Below are positions 41,362-49,010 of a DNA stretch of 49,010 nt, piece by piece (positions within the stretch are counted from its first letter, which is position 1; each line of letters starts with the position of its first letter). Both the position numbers and the translations under genes were made by a program. Source of the stretch: Schnuerera sp. xch1 (lineage in GTDB: Bacteria; Bacillota; Clostridia; Tissierellales; Tepidimicrobiaceae); the NCBI RefSeq assembly GCF_019931165.1, contig NZ_JAIOUP010000016.1:1-49010 (forward strand). The letters are read 5' to 3'. Below the pieces are notes generated by a model. That model was not told where the DNA came from and ran no database searches. It worked only from the letters and a program-made list of their open reading frames with translations.

Positions 41362-42468
41362 TTGAATGTAGAAAGTATTAGAATTATCAATTTTAGAAAT
41401 TATAGTGATCTTTTCTTAAAATTAAATAAAAGAATAAATATATTTGTTGGCAAAAATGCACAAGGAAAGACTAATTTATTAGAGGCAATTTATATATGTG
41501 CTACTGGTAAATCATTTAGAACTAATAGAGATAAACAATTAATAAATTTAACAAAGAATGAAGCTTATATTGGTTCTAAAATTAAAGTTGGTAAAAATGA
41601 AAAATTAATTGAAGTAAAATTAGATAACAATTCTTCCAAAAGAATAAAGATCAATAAAATTGAATTAAAGAATTTTAAGGAATTAGATAGCGGACTAAAT
41701 GTAGTAGTCTTTTCTCCTGATGATTTAAATCTAGTAAAAGGTGGTCCAGCAGAGAGAAGAAGTTTTTTAGATATGAGTATCTCTCAAATTAGACCTGTTT
41801 ATAGACATAATATAAATAGATATAATAAGATATTATTTCAAAGAAACAACTTGCTTAAATCAAACAAATCAAAATCTGATATAATAAATTTGCTGGGAAT
41901 ATTCGATTTACAACTTGTAAAAATAGGCACTGATATAATAACTTCAAGAATTGAATATGTTGACAAATTGTTTAAAATAGCATCGAAAGTTCATAATAAT
42001 TTAACATTAAAAAAAGAATATTTGATTTTAAATTATGCTTCCAATGTTGAATTTAATAATAAGAATAAGAATGATATAGAAAAAAATTTTTTAGAACAAC
42101 TTAATCTAAATAAAGACAAGGATATATATACTGGTATTACTTCAATAGGTCCTCATAGGGATGATATTCAAATTAAGATAAATAACATAGATGCAAGAAC
42201 TTTTGGGTCTCAAGGACAGCAAAGAACAATAGTTTTGTCTTTGAAATTGTCTGAAGTAGAGATTATTAAGATAGAAAAAGGTGCTTATCCAGTTTTGTTA
42301 CTTGATGATGTGTTTTCTGAATTAGATATAGATCGACGAAAATATTTAACTAAGTCCTTTAATAATATGCAAACAATTATCACTTCAACAGAAACCATTA
42401 AATCAAAGGAATTTGATAAAATAGATAAATCTGTATTTTATATAGATAATGGTAGGATAATAAAATGA
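41362..42468 (+). CDS. recF: DNA replication and repair protein RecF
   Basis: RecF is an SMC-like ATPase that loads RecA at gaps with RecO and RecR. The 368-residue protein shows IRIINFRNYSDL, Walker A GKNAQGKTNLLEAIY (about residues 30-44), the signature FGSQGQQRTIVLSLKL (about 282-297) and Walker B VLLLDDVFSELD. Start: TTG 41362 follows AGAGGTG by 6 bases and the protein then reads MNVESIRIINF; GTG 41353 lies inside the binding site. Confidence 0.97.
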   Translation: MNVESIRIINFRNYSDLFLKLNKRINIFVGKNAQGKTNLLEAIYICATGKSFRTNRDKQLINLTKNEAYIGSKIKVGKNEKLIEVKLDNNSSKRIKINKIELKNFKELDSGLNVVVFSPDDLNLVKGGPAERRSFLDMSISQIRPVYRHNINRYNKILFQRNNLLKSNKSKSDIINLLGIFDLQLVKIGTDIITSRIEYVDKLFKIASKVHNNLTLKKEYLILNYASNVEFNNKNKNDIEKNFLEQLNLNKDKDIYTGITSIGPHRDDIQIKINNIDARTFGSQGQQRTIVLSLKLSEVEIIKIEKGAYPVLLLDDVFSELDIDRRKYLTKSFNNMQTIITSTETIKSKEFDKIDKSVFYIDNGRIIK

Positions 42469-42481
42469 AGGAGTAGGTCTA

Positions 42482-42790
42482 ATGTTTTTACACGTAGGTG
42501 AAAATATTTATATATATAAAGACGATATAGTTGCTATATTAGATAAAAATGTATTGGATAATTCCAAACAAGATAATGTTTTTGTTCAGAATTTAATTGA
42601 AGAAGGATGTTTAGTAAATAATAATTTAAAGGATTTAGATGATACAAAAACATATATAATAGCTTGTAATAAGAGAAATCATAAAAAAAATAGAGGATTA
42701 AAAAAAGAATATAAACTATATGTTTCAAATATATCATCCACAACATTATTAAAAAGAAACAAGGATATAGCAATAAGAATGGAGGTATAA
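42482..42790 (+). CDS. remB: Extracellular matrix regulator RemB (DUF370)
   Basis: The 102-residue protein starts [21 protein letters not shown], the DUF370/RemB opening. In Bacillus RemA/RemB relatives are DNA-binding regulators of biofilm matrix and osmoprotection genes; remB (yaaB) lies between recF and gyrB as here. The clostridial role is unproven. ATG at 42482 follows AAGGAG by 7 bases. It ends 1 base before gyrB starts, in one transcript. Confidence 0.9.
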   Translation: MFLHVGENIYIYKDDIVAILDKNVLDNSKQDNVFVQNLIEEGCLVNNNLKDLDDTKTYIIACNKRNHKKNRGLKKEYKLYVSNISSTTLLKRNKDIAIRMEV

Positions 42791-42791
42791 A

Positions 42792-44702
42792 ATGACTAAA
42801 GAAAATAATGGAAGGACGTATACAGCTGAAGAGATCCAAGTATTAACAGGACTGGAACCAGTTAGAAAAAGACCAGGTATGTATATAGGAAGCACAGGAT
42901 CTAAGGGACTACACCATTTGGTTTATGAAGTAGTAGATAATAGTATTGATGAAGCATTAGCGGGAGATTGTGATACCATTAAGGTTATTATAGAAGAGGA
43001 CAATTCAATAACAGTAGAGGATAATGGTAGTGGTATACCCGTAGAAAAACATCCCCAAACAGGAAAATCAACAGTAGAAACAGTTCTAACTATTCTTCAT
43101 GCTGGTGGAAAATTTAATAATTCTGCATACAAGGTATCTGGTGGGCTTCATGGTGTTGGTGTTTCAGTTGTAAATGCATTATCTACATGGTTAATTGCAA
43201 GAGTAAAAAGAGATGGAAAAGAATATATGCAAAAATTTGAAAAAGGCGTACCCACAACAGAACTTAAAATAGTTGGGGATGCTAAAAATACAGGTACAAC
43301 TATTAGTTTTAAACCAGATAAAGATATATTTGATGAAACCCAATACAACTTTGAAACATTAGAATATAGACTTAGAGAAATGGCTTTCTTAAATAAAGGT
43401 ATAAAAGTCATCTTAATAGATAAAAGAACTAATACCGATAGAAAGTTTCATTATGATGGTGGTATAAAATCATTTGTAGAATATATAAACAAGAATAAAA
43501 ATCCTATTCAAAAAGATATTATGTATTTTGAAGATGAAAAAGATGGTACTATGGTAGAATTAGCAATACAATATACAGATGCATATTCACAAAATATATA
43601 TACATTTGCCAACAATATTAACACTCAAGAAGGCGGAACTCATTTAAGTGGATTGAGAACAGCATTAACTAGAGCTATTAATGATTATGGTAGAAAATAT
43701 AATTTTCTAAGAGAAAAAGATGATAATCTTCAAGGAGATGATGTAAGAGAGGGTTTAAGTGCAGTATTATCAGTGAAACTGGCAGAACCTCAATTTGAAG
43801 GACAAACTAAGACTAAATTAGGTAATAGTGAAATAAGGGGTATAGTTGAATCTTTAACTTATGACCACTTAAGTAATTTTCTTGAAGAAAATCCAGAGTA
43901 TGGGAAAGTAATATTAGAGAAAGCCATTAGTTCATCTAGAGCAAGAGAAGCTGCAAGAAAGGCTAGAGAAATTTCTAGAAAAAGAAGCATATTAGATAAT
44001 ACAACTTTACCAGGAAAACTTGCAGATTGTCAGGAGAATGACTTAGAAGTTACTGAAATATTTATAGTCGAGGGTGATTCAGCCGGAGGAAGTGCAAAAC
44101 AAGGTAGAAATAGAAAATATCAAGCAATCCTTCCTTTAAGAGGTAAGATAATGAATGTAGAAAAAGCAAGGTTGGATAGAATATTGGAATATAATGAAAT
44201 AAGAGCTATGATTACAGCCTTTGGGACTGGGATTGGAAATGAATTTGATATAAGTAAATTAAGATATGGCAAGATAATAATCATGACAGATGCTGACGTA
44301 GATGGTGCGCATATAAGAACATTATTATTGACATTTTTCTATAGATATATGAGAGAGCTTTTAGAAAATGGAAATGTATATATTGCACAGCCACCTTTAT
44401 ATAAAGTTACAAAGGGTAAAGCAGAACATTATGCTTATAGTGATGAAGAATTAGAAAAATTGTTAAGAGAAATAGGTAAAAACAATTATTCTATTCAGAG
44501 ATATAAAGGTCTAGGAGAGATGAATCCAGAACAACTTTGGGAAACCACAATGCAACCAGAAAATAGAATATTATTAAAAGTATCTATTGAAGATGGAATG
44601 GCTGCAGATGAGATATTTACAACATTGATGGGTGACAAAGTAAAACCAAGAAAAGAATTCATCCAGAAAAATGCAAGGAATGTTAGAAACCTAGATATTT
44701 AA
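42792..44702 (+). CDS. gyrB: DNA gyrase subunit B
   Basis: GyrB supplies the ATPase and TOPRIM parts of DNA gyrase. The 636-residue protein has the GHKL ATPase domain ([38 protein letters not shown]), the transducer domain, TOPRIM ([15 protein letters not shown] and DADVDGAHI) and the C-terminal [21 protein letters not shown] at 42792 follows GGAGG by 5 bases. It lacks the 170-residue insertion of enterobacterial GyrB, as usual for Gram-positives. Confidence 0.98.
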   Translation: MTKENNGRTYTAEEIQVLTGLEPVRKRPGMYIGSTGSKGLHHLVYEVVDNSIDEALAGDCDTIKVIIEEDNSITVEDNGSGIPVEKHPQTGKSTVETVLTILHAGGKFNNSAYKVSGGLHGVGVSVVNALSTWLIARVKRDGKEYMQKFEKGVPTTELKIVGDAKNTGTTISFKPDKDIFDETQYNFETLEYRLREMAFLNKGIKVILIDKRTNTDRKFHYDGGIKSFVEYINKNKNPIQKDIMYFEDEKDGTMVELAIQYTDAYSQNIYTFANNINTQEGGTHLSGLRTALTRAINDYGRKYNFLREKDDNLQGDDVREGLSAVLSVKLAEPQFEGQTKTKLGNSEIRGIVESLTYDHLSNFLEENPEYGKVILEKAISSSRAREAARKAREISRKRSILDNTTLPGKLADCQENDLEVTEIFIVEGDSAGGSAKQGRNRKYQAILPLRGKIMNVEKARLDRILEYNEIRAMITAFGTGIGNEFDISKLRYGKIIIMTDADVDGAHIRTLLLTFFYRYMRELLENGNVYIAQPPLYKVTKGKAEHYAYSDEELEKLLREIGKNNYSIQRYKGLGEMNPEQLWETTMQPENRILLKVSIEDGMAADEIFTTLMGDKVKPRKEFIQKNARNVRNLDI

Positions 44703-44740
44703 ATTATTATAATTAGTTTTGTAGATTAGGAGTGATATAT

Positions 44741-47176
44741 TTGAGCAACGAAGAAAATAATACAAATATAATAGATATAGGTATTGAAGAAGAGATGAAA
44801 AAATCTTATTTAGATTATGCTATGTCTGTAATTGTAAGTAGGGCTCTTCCAGATGTTAGAGATGGATTAAAACCTGTGCATAGGCGAATACTCTATGCAA
44901 TGAATGAGTTGGGATTATTTCCCAATAAACCACATAGAAAATCAGCAAGAGTTGTAGGGGATGTACTAGGTAAATATCATCCCCATGGTGATTCATCAGT
45001 CTATTTTGCTATGGTAAGACTTGCTCAGGATTTTAATACTAGGTATCCTTTGGTAAATGGACATGGTAACTTTGGTTCCGTAGACGGAGATAGTCCAGCA
45101 GCTATGCGTTATACAGAAGCAAAGATGACTAAACTCACTTTAGAAATGTTAAGGGATATAAATAAAGAAACTATAGATTATAGACCTAATTTTGATGAAA
45201 CTTTAAACGAACCTGTGGTATTGCCTAGTAGATTTCCTAATCTATTGGTAAATGGTTCATCAGGTATAGCAGTTGGAATGGCAACTAATATTCCACCACA
45301 TAATTTAAATGAAGTAATAGATGGAATAGTTATGCTAATAGATAATCCAGAAGTGGATATTGAGGATTTAATGACGGTAATTAAAGGACCAGATTTTCCA
45401 ACAGGAGCTATGATAATGGGGCAAGAAGGTATTAAATCTGCCTTTAAGACAGGAAGAGGAAAAGTAAAACTTAGAGCAGTTGCAAAAATAGAAGAGAGTG
45501 TTAGAGGGAAAAGTAAAATAATAGTAACAGAAATACCATATCAAGTAAATAAAGCAAAATTGATTGAAAAAATTGCTCAATTGGTTAGAGATAAAAAAAT
45601 TGAAGGAATATCAGATTTAAGAGATGAATCTGATAGAGAAGGTCTACGTATAGCTATAGAATTAAAAAGAGATGCAAATGCTAATATAGTGCTCAATAAT
45701 CTATATAAACATACTCAATTACAGATAACTTTTGGGGTAATAATGTTGGCTTTAGTAGACGATGAACCAAATGTGTTAAATTTAAAACAAATATTAAGAC
45801 ACTATTTAGAACATCAAAAAGAGATAATTACTAGAAGAACTCAATTTGATTTAAATAAAGCTGAAGCAAGAGCTCATATAGTAGAAGGATTAAAAATAGC
45901 ATTAGATAATATAGATGAAGTTATAAATATAATTAGAAATTCTAAGGAAGAATCTGTAGCAAAAGAAAAACTTATGAATAGTTTCAAATTATCTGATAAG
46001 CAAGCACAAGCTATATTGGATATGAGACTTAGAAGGCTAACAGGACTGGAAAGAGAAAAATTAGAAGAAGAGTACAAAGCATTAATAAAAGAGATAAATA
46101 GGCTTAAAGAGATTTTATCTAGTGAAAGATTAATCTATAACATAATAAAAAATGAATTACTAGAAATTAAAGAGAAATTTGGAGATAAAAGAAGAACAAG
46201 AATAATGCCTTCAACTGATGAAATTGATATAGAAGATATGATTGAAGAAGAGGATGTAATCATTACTTTAACGCATTATGGATATATTAAAAGGACACCT
46301 GAGACTACTTACAAAACTCAAAAAAGAGGTGGCAAAGGAATTACAGGAATTACTACAAGAGATAAAGATTTCGTACAGAATCTTTATATCACTTCAACTC
46401 ATGATACAATGTTATTTTTCACAAATAAAGGTAAAGTGTATTCTCTAAAAACTTATGAAATACCTGAAGGAAAAAGACAAGCTAAGGGAACTGCTATAGT
46501 TAACTTATTAAATTTGACAGGAGATGAATTTGTATCAGCTATTATTCCAATAAGTAAGTACAATCCAGAAAGTAATCTTTTATTTGTAACTAAAAATGGA
46601 ATTATTAAAAAGACTAAGATGGATTGTTTTAAAAATATAAGAAAAAATGGAATAATAGCTATCAATTTAAAAGAAGATGATGAATTGATATCAGTTAAAA
46701 AAACAAATGGCAATAGAGAAGTAATTTTAGCAACATCCATGGGAATGGCTATTAGATTTAGTGAAAAAAATGTTAGAGAAATGGGTAGAAGTGCTACCGG
46801 AGTTATTGCTATAAAATTAAAGGGCAATGACAAAGTAGTTGCAATGGATTTAATTGAAGAAGGAAATTATCTATTAGTTGTAAGTGAATATGGTTATGGA
46901 AAGAGAACTTCTTTAGATGAATATAAACTTCAAAATAGAAGTGGAGTAGGTTTAAAAACTTATAATGTGAAAGATAAAACAGGAAAATTAATATCAGCTA
47001 GAGTAATTGATGATAATGACGAAATAATTATGATTTCAAAATCAGGAATAATAATTAGATTGAAATCAAAAGATATTTCTACAATGGGAAGAAGTACTCA
47101 AGGCGTTAAATTGATGAAAATTAATAGTAAAAATGATAGAGTAATGGCAATAGCAAAATATGTAGAAGAGGAGTAG
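44741..47176 (+). CDS. gyrA: DNA gyrase subunit A
   Basis: GyrA cuts and rejoins DNA during negative supercoiling. The 811-residue protein has the winged helix/tower core with catalytic Tyr124 (AAMRYTEAK), the coiled-coil gate, and a C-terminal beta-pinwheel with the GyrA box QKRGGKG. In the quinolone region it reads [17 protein letters not shown]: Ser85 equals E. coli Ser83, but Phe89 stands where E. coli has Asp87 and most bacteria Asp or Glu. TTG at 44741 is favoured as start (GGAG 8 bases upstream, then SNEENN); GTG 44732 lies in the binding site. Confidence 0.97.
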   Translation: MSNEENNTNIIDIGIEEEMKKSYLDYAMSVIVSRALPDVRDGLKPVHRRILYAMNELGLFPNKPHRKSARVVGDVLGKYHPHGDSSVYFAMVRLAQDFNTRYPLVNGHGNFGSVDGDSPAAMRYTEAKMTKLTLEMLRDINKETIDYRPNFDETLNEPVVLPSRFPNLLVNGSSGIAVGMATNIPPHNLNEVIDGIVMLIDNPEVDIEDLMTVIKGPDFPTGAMIMGQEGIKSAFKTGRGKVKLRAVAKIEESVRGKSKIIVTEIPYQVNKAKLIEKIAQLVRDKKIEGISDLRDESDREGLRIAIELKRDANANIVLNNLYKHTQLQITFGVIMLALVDDEPNVLNLKQILRHYLEHQKEIITRRTQFDLNKAEARAHIVEGLKIALDNIDEVINIIRNSKEESVAKEKLMNSFKLSDKQAQAILDMRLRRLTGLEREKLEEEYKALIKEINRLKEILSSERLIYNIIKNELLEIKEKFGDKRRTRIMPSTDEIDIEDMIEEEDVIITLTHYGYIKRTPETTYKTQKRGGKGITGITTRDKDFVQNLYITSTHDTMLFFTNKGKVYSLKTYEIPEGKRQAKGTAIVNLLNLTGDEFVSAIIPISKYNPESNLLFVTKNGIIKKTKMDCFKNIRKNGIIAINLKEDDELISVKKTNGNREVILATSMGMAIRFSEKNVREMGRSATGVIAIKLKGNDKVVAMDLIEEGNYLLVVSEYGYGKRTSLDEYKLQNRSGVGLKTYNVKDKTGKLISARVIDDNDEIIMISKSGIIIRLKSKDISTMGRSTQGVKLMKINSKNDRVMAIAKYVEEE

Positions 47177-47178
47177 AA

Positions 47179-47204
47179 AAAAGCAGCAAAGCTGCTTTTT
47201 TTTT
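47179..47204 (+). terminator. Terminator after gyrA
   Basis: AAAAGCAGC and GCTGCTTTT pair around AAA, followed by a run of T. It begins 2 bases after the stop and ends the dnaN-gyrA unit. Confidence 0.9.
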
Positions 47205-47293
47205 CTTATATTTAAATCCTACCATTTTACTTTACATTAGATTATTTTTATTATAAAATTAATTCAAATGAAAGATTTAAGGAGGTATCCATA

Positions 47294-47611
47294 ATGACTT
47301 TAAATATAAATATTGATTTTTATGAAGAAGAAGAATTTTGGTTAGTACAACCAGAAGGGGAAGTTGACATATATACATCTCCTACATTAAAAGAAAAGTT
47401 AATAGATGCTCTAGATGAAAAAAAAGCAAATGTAGTAGTAGATGGTGAAAAATTAGTATATCTAGATAGTACTGGGTTAGGCACATTAATAAGTGTTCTT
47501 AAAAAAGCAAGAGAATATGATAAAAAAGTATATTTGAAAAATATCAAACCAAATATAAGAAAACTATTTGATATAACTGAATTGGACAAGGTATTTATAA
47601 TCGAGGAGTGA
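47294..47611 (+). CDS. rsbV: STAS-domain anti-anti-sigma factor, RsbV-like
   Basis: The 105-residue protein is one STAS domain: PEGEVDIYTSPTLKEKL, then the phosphorylation loop LDSTGLGTLISVLKKA with the acceptor Ser near residue 58. Unphosphorylated RsbV-type proteins bind the anti-sigma kinase and free the sigma factor. ATG at 47294 follows AAGGAGG by 8 bases. Seven bases separate it from the rsbW-like gene. SpoIIAA is the alternative reading, since the spoIIA operon has the same order; the short RsbW-like partner and the place after gyrA favour the sigma-B type system. Confidence 0.85.
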   Translation: MTLNINIDFYEEEEFWLVQPEGEVDIYTSPTLKEKLIDALDEKKANVVVDGEKLVYLDSTGLGTLISVLKKAREYDKKVYLKNIKPNIRKLFDITELDKVFIIEE

Positions 47612-47617
47612 TAAAGG

Positions 47618-47989
47618 ATGAAAAAAGATATTTTTGAATTATCTATTCCTAGTAAACCTGATTATATATCAGTTGTTAGATTAACTTCATCTTCCATAGC
47701 TAGTAAGATAGGGTTGAACATTGATGAAATCGAAGATATTAAAGTATCATTATCAGAAGCTTGCATAAATGCGCTAAGCAGTACTGATAAAATAAATATA
47801 AAATTTGAAATTAATGATAACAGATTTATAATTACAGTTAAAAATGTGTCTTTACCTAGTGATAATAAAAAGAATTTATATAATGAATCAGAGCTTGGTA
47901 TTTTAATCATTCAATCTCTGATGGATGAAGTAAATTTTTCTAAAGAAGGAGTTGAGATGATAAAATATATAGAGGATGGTAAAAGATGA
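47618..47989 (+). CDS. rsbW: Anti-sigma factor serine kinase, RsbW-like
   Basis: The 123-residue GHKL-fold protein has the N-box SLSEACINAL (Glu and Asn for ATP-Mg binding, about residues 46-55) and a C-terminal LGILIIQSLMDEVNF block typical of HATPase_c_2 anti-sigma kinases. It should phosphorylate the STAS protein and hold the sigma factor inactive. It is short: Bacillus RsbW has about 160 residues and SpoIIAB about 146. The G1 box DxGxG is hard to see (the loop reads KNVSLPSDNKKNLYNESELG). So ATP turnover may be weak. GGAG lies upstream of the ATG, and its end overlaps the sigma gene by 4 bases (ATGA). Confidence 0.82.
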   Translation: MKKDIFELSIPSKPDYISVVRLTSSSIASKIGLNIDEIEDIKVSLSEACINALSSTDKINIKFEINDNRFIITVKNVSLPSDNKKNLYNESELGILIIQSLMDEVNFSKEGVEMIKYIEDGKR

Positions 47990-48777
47990 AAGCAAACAAA
48001 CATTATAAAGAAAATTATTTAAAAGATAAGAATAATGTTGATGCCAAAACTCTGTTTATAATGTTTAAAGAAACAAAAGATATGAAGATAAGAGAAGTCC
48101 TTATTGAAAAACATCTGTATATAGCTGAAATACTTGCGAAAAAATATGCTAATAAGGGTATAGATTATGATGATATATATCAGGTTGCTTCTATTGGACT
48201 TATATATGCTATAGATAGATATGATGTTGAAAAAGGATATGAGTTTTCAAGTTTTGCAACTCCTACCATAATAGGTGAAATAAAAAAACATTTTAGAGAT
48301 AAAGGTTGGACTATAAGAGTTCCTAGAAGGATACAAGAGTTATCGAAAAAGATAAATAATGCTAAAATCCATTTAAGTCAAGAACTTCAACGCTCTCCTA
48401 CAGTAAAAGATATAGCAGAATACCTAAATTCAACAGAAGAAGAAATTTTGGAAGCTATGGAAGGTAGTAAAGTATATACTCCTCAATCTCTAGATATGAC
48501 CTATGATTTAAATGGAGATGATAAAGATGTTAACCTTGCAGATCTTATAGGAGAAGAAGATAGTTATTTCAGCAAAGTGGAAAATAACGATTTTCTATTA
48601 AGGGCTATGGAAAAATTAAATAAAATGGAAAACAAAATTCTTATAGATAGATATTTTAAAGATAAAACTCAAATTGCCATTGCTAAGGAATTAAAAATAT
48701 CTCAAATGACTGTATCAAGAATTGAGAAAAGAATTATAGAAAAGTTTAGAAAAGAGATAAAAAAAACTTTAGGTTAA
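47986..48777 (+). CDS. sigB: RNA polymerase sigma factor, SigB/SigF/SigG group
   Basis: The 263-residue sigma-70 group 3 protein has region 2 (EKHLYIAEILAKKYANKGIDYDDIYQVASIGLIYAIDRYD, seen through DDIYQVASIGLIYAIDRYD), FSSFATPTIIGEIKKHFRDKGW, region 3 (VPRRIQELSKKI) and region 4 helix-turn-helix TQIAIAKELKISQMTVSRIEKRI. The trio STAS-kinase-sigma after gyrA fits the general stress factor sigma-B of clostridia; sigma-F cannot be excluded on sequence alone. No sigma-B promoter (GTTT-N13-15-GGGTAT) is seen before the trio. ATGA overlap with the anti-sigma gene implies coupling. Confidence 0.88.
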   Translation: MKANKHYKENYLKDKNNVDAKTLFIMFKETKDMKIREVLIEKHLYIAEILAKKYANKGIDYDDIYQVASIGLIYAIDRYDVEKGYEFSSFATPTIIGEIKKHFRDKGWTIRVPRRIQELSKKINNAKIHLSQELQRSPTVKDIAEYLNSTEEEILEAMEGSKVYTPQSLDMTYDLNGDDKDVNLADLIGEEDSYFSKVENNDFLLRAMEKLNKMENKILIDRYFKDKTQIAIAKELKISQMTVSRIEKRIIEKFRKEIKKTLG

Positions 48778-48791
48778 AAACAAAAAAAGTG

Positions 48792-48820
48792 TTGACAAAA
48801 GAATAAAAATAATGTAATAT
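48792..48820 (+). promoter_or_regulatory. Strong promoter P1, probably of an rRNA operon
   Basis: TTGACA (48792-48797), 17 bases, TAATAT (48815-48820). GTCAGCGA begins 9 bases after the -10. An A/T-rich upstream stretch could act as an UP element. Confidence 0.75.
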
Positions 48821-48891
48821 GTAAAATTGTCAGCGAAAAAACTGATTTCATTTAATTAATAAAAGTTGATATAAAAAATCATAATTAAATG

Positions 48892-48920
48892 TTGACAAAC
48901 CTAATAAAGTTTGTTATAGT
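48892..48920 (+). promoter_or_regulatory. Strong promoter P2, probably of an rRNA operon
   Basis: TTGACA (48892-48897), 17 bases, TATAGT (48915-48920). It lies exactly 100 bases after P1 and is followed by GTCGGCGA (48927-48934). Confidence 0.75.
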
Positions 48921-49010
48921 TAATAAGTCGGCGAAAAAAGTAGCTGACGAAAAAGAACCTAGAAAACTAAACAGTGTGAAGTACTTTGAGTAAGAAAAAA
49001 GTCAGCGAGA
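48921..49010 (+). other. Leader of a stable-RNA (rRNA) operon, cut by the window edge
   Basis: The leader holds GTCGGC/GCTGAC (about 48927-48948), which can pair, then GAACCTAGAAAACTAAACAGTG (typical of sequence near 16S rRNA in Firmicutes, first part GAACCTAGAAAACTAAACAG). A third GTCAGCGA lies at 49001-49008. No 16S sequence is reached. The rRNA reading is an inference from promoter strength and motif. Confidence 0.55.

Noticed and set aside
1-49010. CRISPR arrays, tRNA genes, prophage or intact insertion sequences
   Set aside because: No regularly spaced repeats, tRNA-like cloverleafs, phage genes or transposase motifs were seen by eye; a dedicated search could still find a short RNA gene.

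Overview
This window is an AT-rich, low-GC Gram-positive chromosome segment that spans the replication origin of a spore-forming, probably anaerobic member of the Clostridia. I cannot name the genus. The evidence is the Firmicutes origin gene order, a complete WalRK cluster of the Bacillus/Clostridia type, the sporulation protein YyaC, purine-rich AGGAGG ribosome binding sites and very AT-rich codon use. The order gyrA, rsbV-like, rsbW-like, sigB-like, then a probable rRNA promoter resembles the origin region of Clostridioides difficile as I remember it.

Layout: (a) 1-3,000 is a decayed accessory patch. It holds two intact GNAT acetyltransferases among fragments of a methyltransferase, a PIG-L/LmbE deacetylase, a DMT transporter and unknown genes, plus a 176-bp imperfect palindrome. 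(b) 3,000-14,600 (minus strand) carries a methyltransferase, rlmH, a mechanosensitive channel, surE and the wal cluster: walR, walK, a novel secreted Ig-like gene, yycH, yycI, walJ, htrA and a CxxH/CxxC protein. (c) 14,650-21,600 holds a manganese (yybP-ykoY) riboswitch driving a P-type cation ATPase, a subtilisin-like protease, an M23/LysM/G5 cell-wall peptidase with a WalR box, and yyaC. (d) 21,600-28,700 carries a lipid kinase, a DUF4446 protein, a class V aminotransferase, a cyclodeaminase, two sodium-coupled transporters and a PhzF protein. (e) 28,700-37,720 is the classical leftward origin arm: parB, soj, noc, rsmG, mnmG, mnmE, jag, yidC, yidD, rnpA, rpmH, with parS sites. (f) 37,720-39,880 is a bipartite oriC flanking dnaA. 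(g) 39,884-48,777 (plus strand) is dnaN, yaaA, recF, remB, gyrB, gyrA and the anti-sigma/sigma trio. (h) 48,790-49,010 holds two tandem strong promoters that probably drive an rRNA operon beyond the edge.

Functionally, the window joins replication initiation (dnaA, dnaN, gyrAB, oriC), chromosome segregation and division control (ParB, Soj, Noc, parS), tRNA/rRNA modification (mnmE, mnmG, rsmG, rlmH), membrane protein insertion (yidC, yidD, jag) and cell-wall homeostasis (WalRK). Almost all genes point away from oriC. The exceptions on the left arm are the Mn-riboswitch ATPase, the subtilase and yyaC.

The most interesting observations are two perfect WalR-type direct repeats, one before an uncharacterised secreted gene inside the wal cluster and one before the M23 peptidase; a GyrA with Phe in place of the acidic quinolone-contact residue; a terminator at the end of noc built on a parS-like palindrome; the palindromic element at 1626-1801; and the DnaA-trio unwinding region downstream of dnaA.
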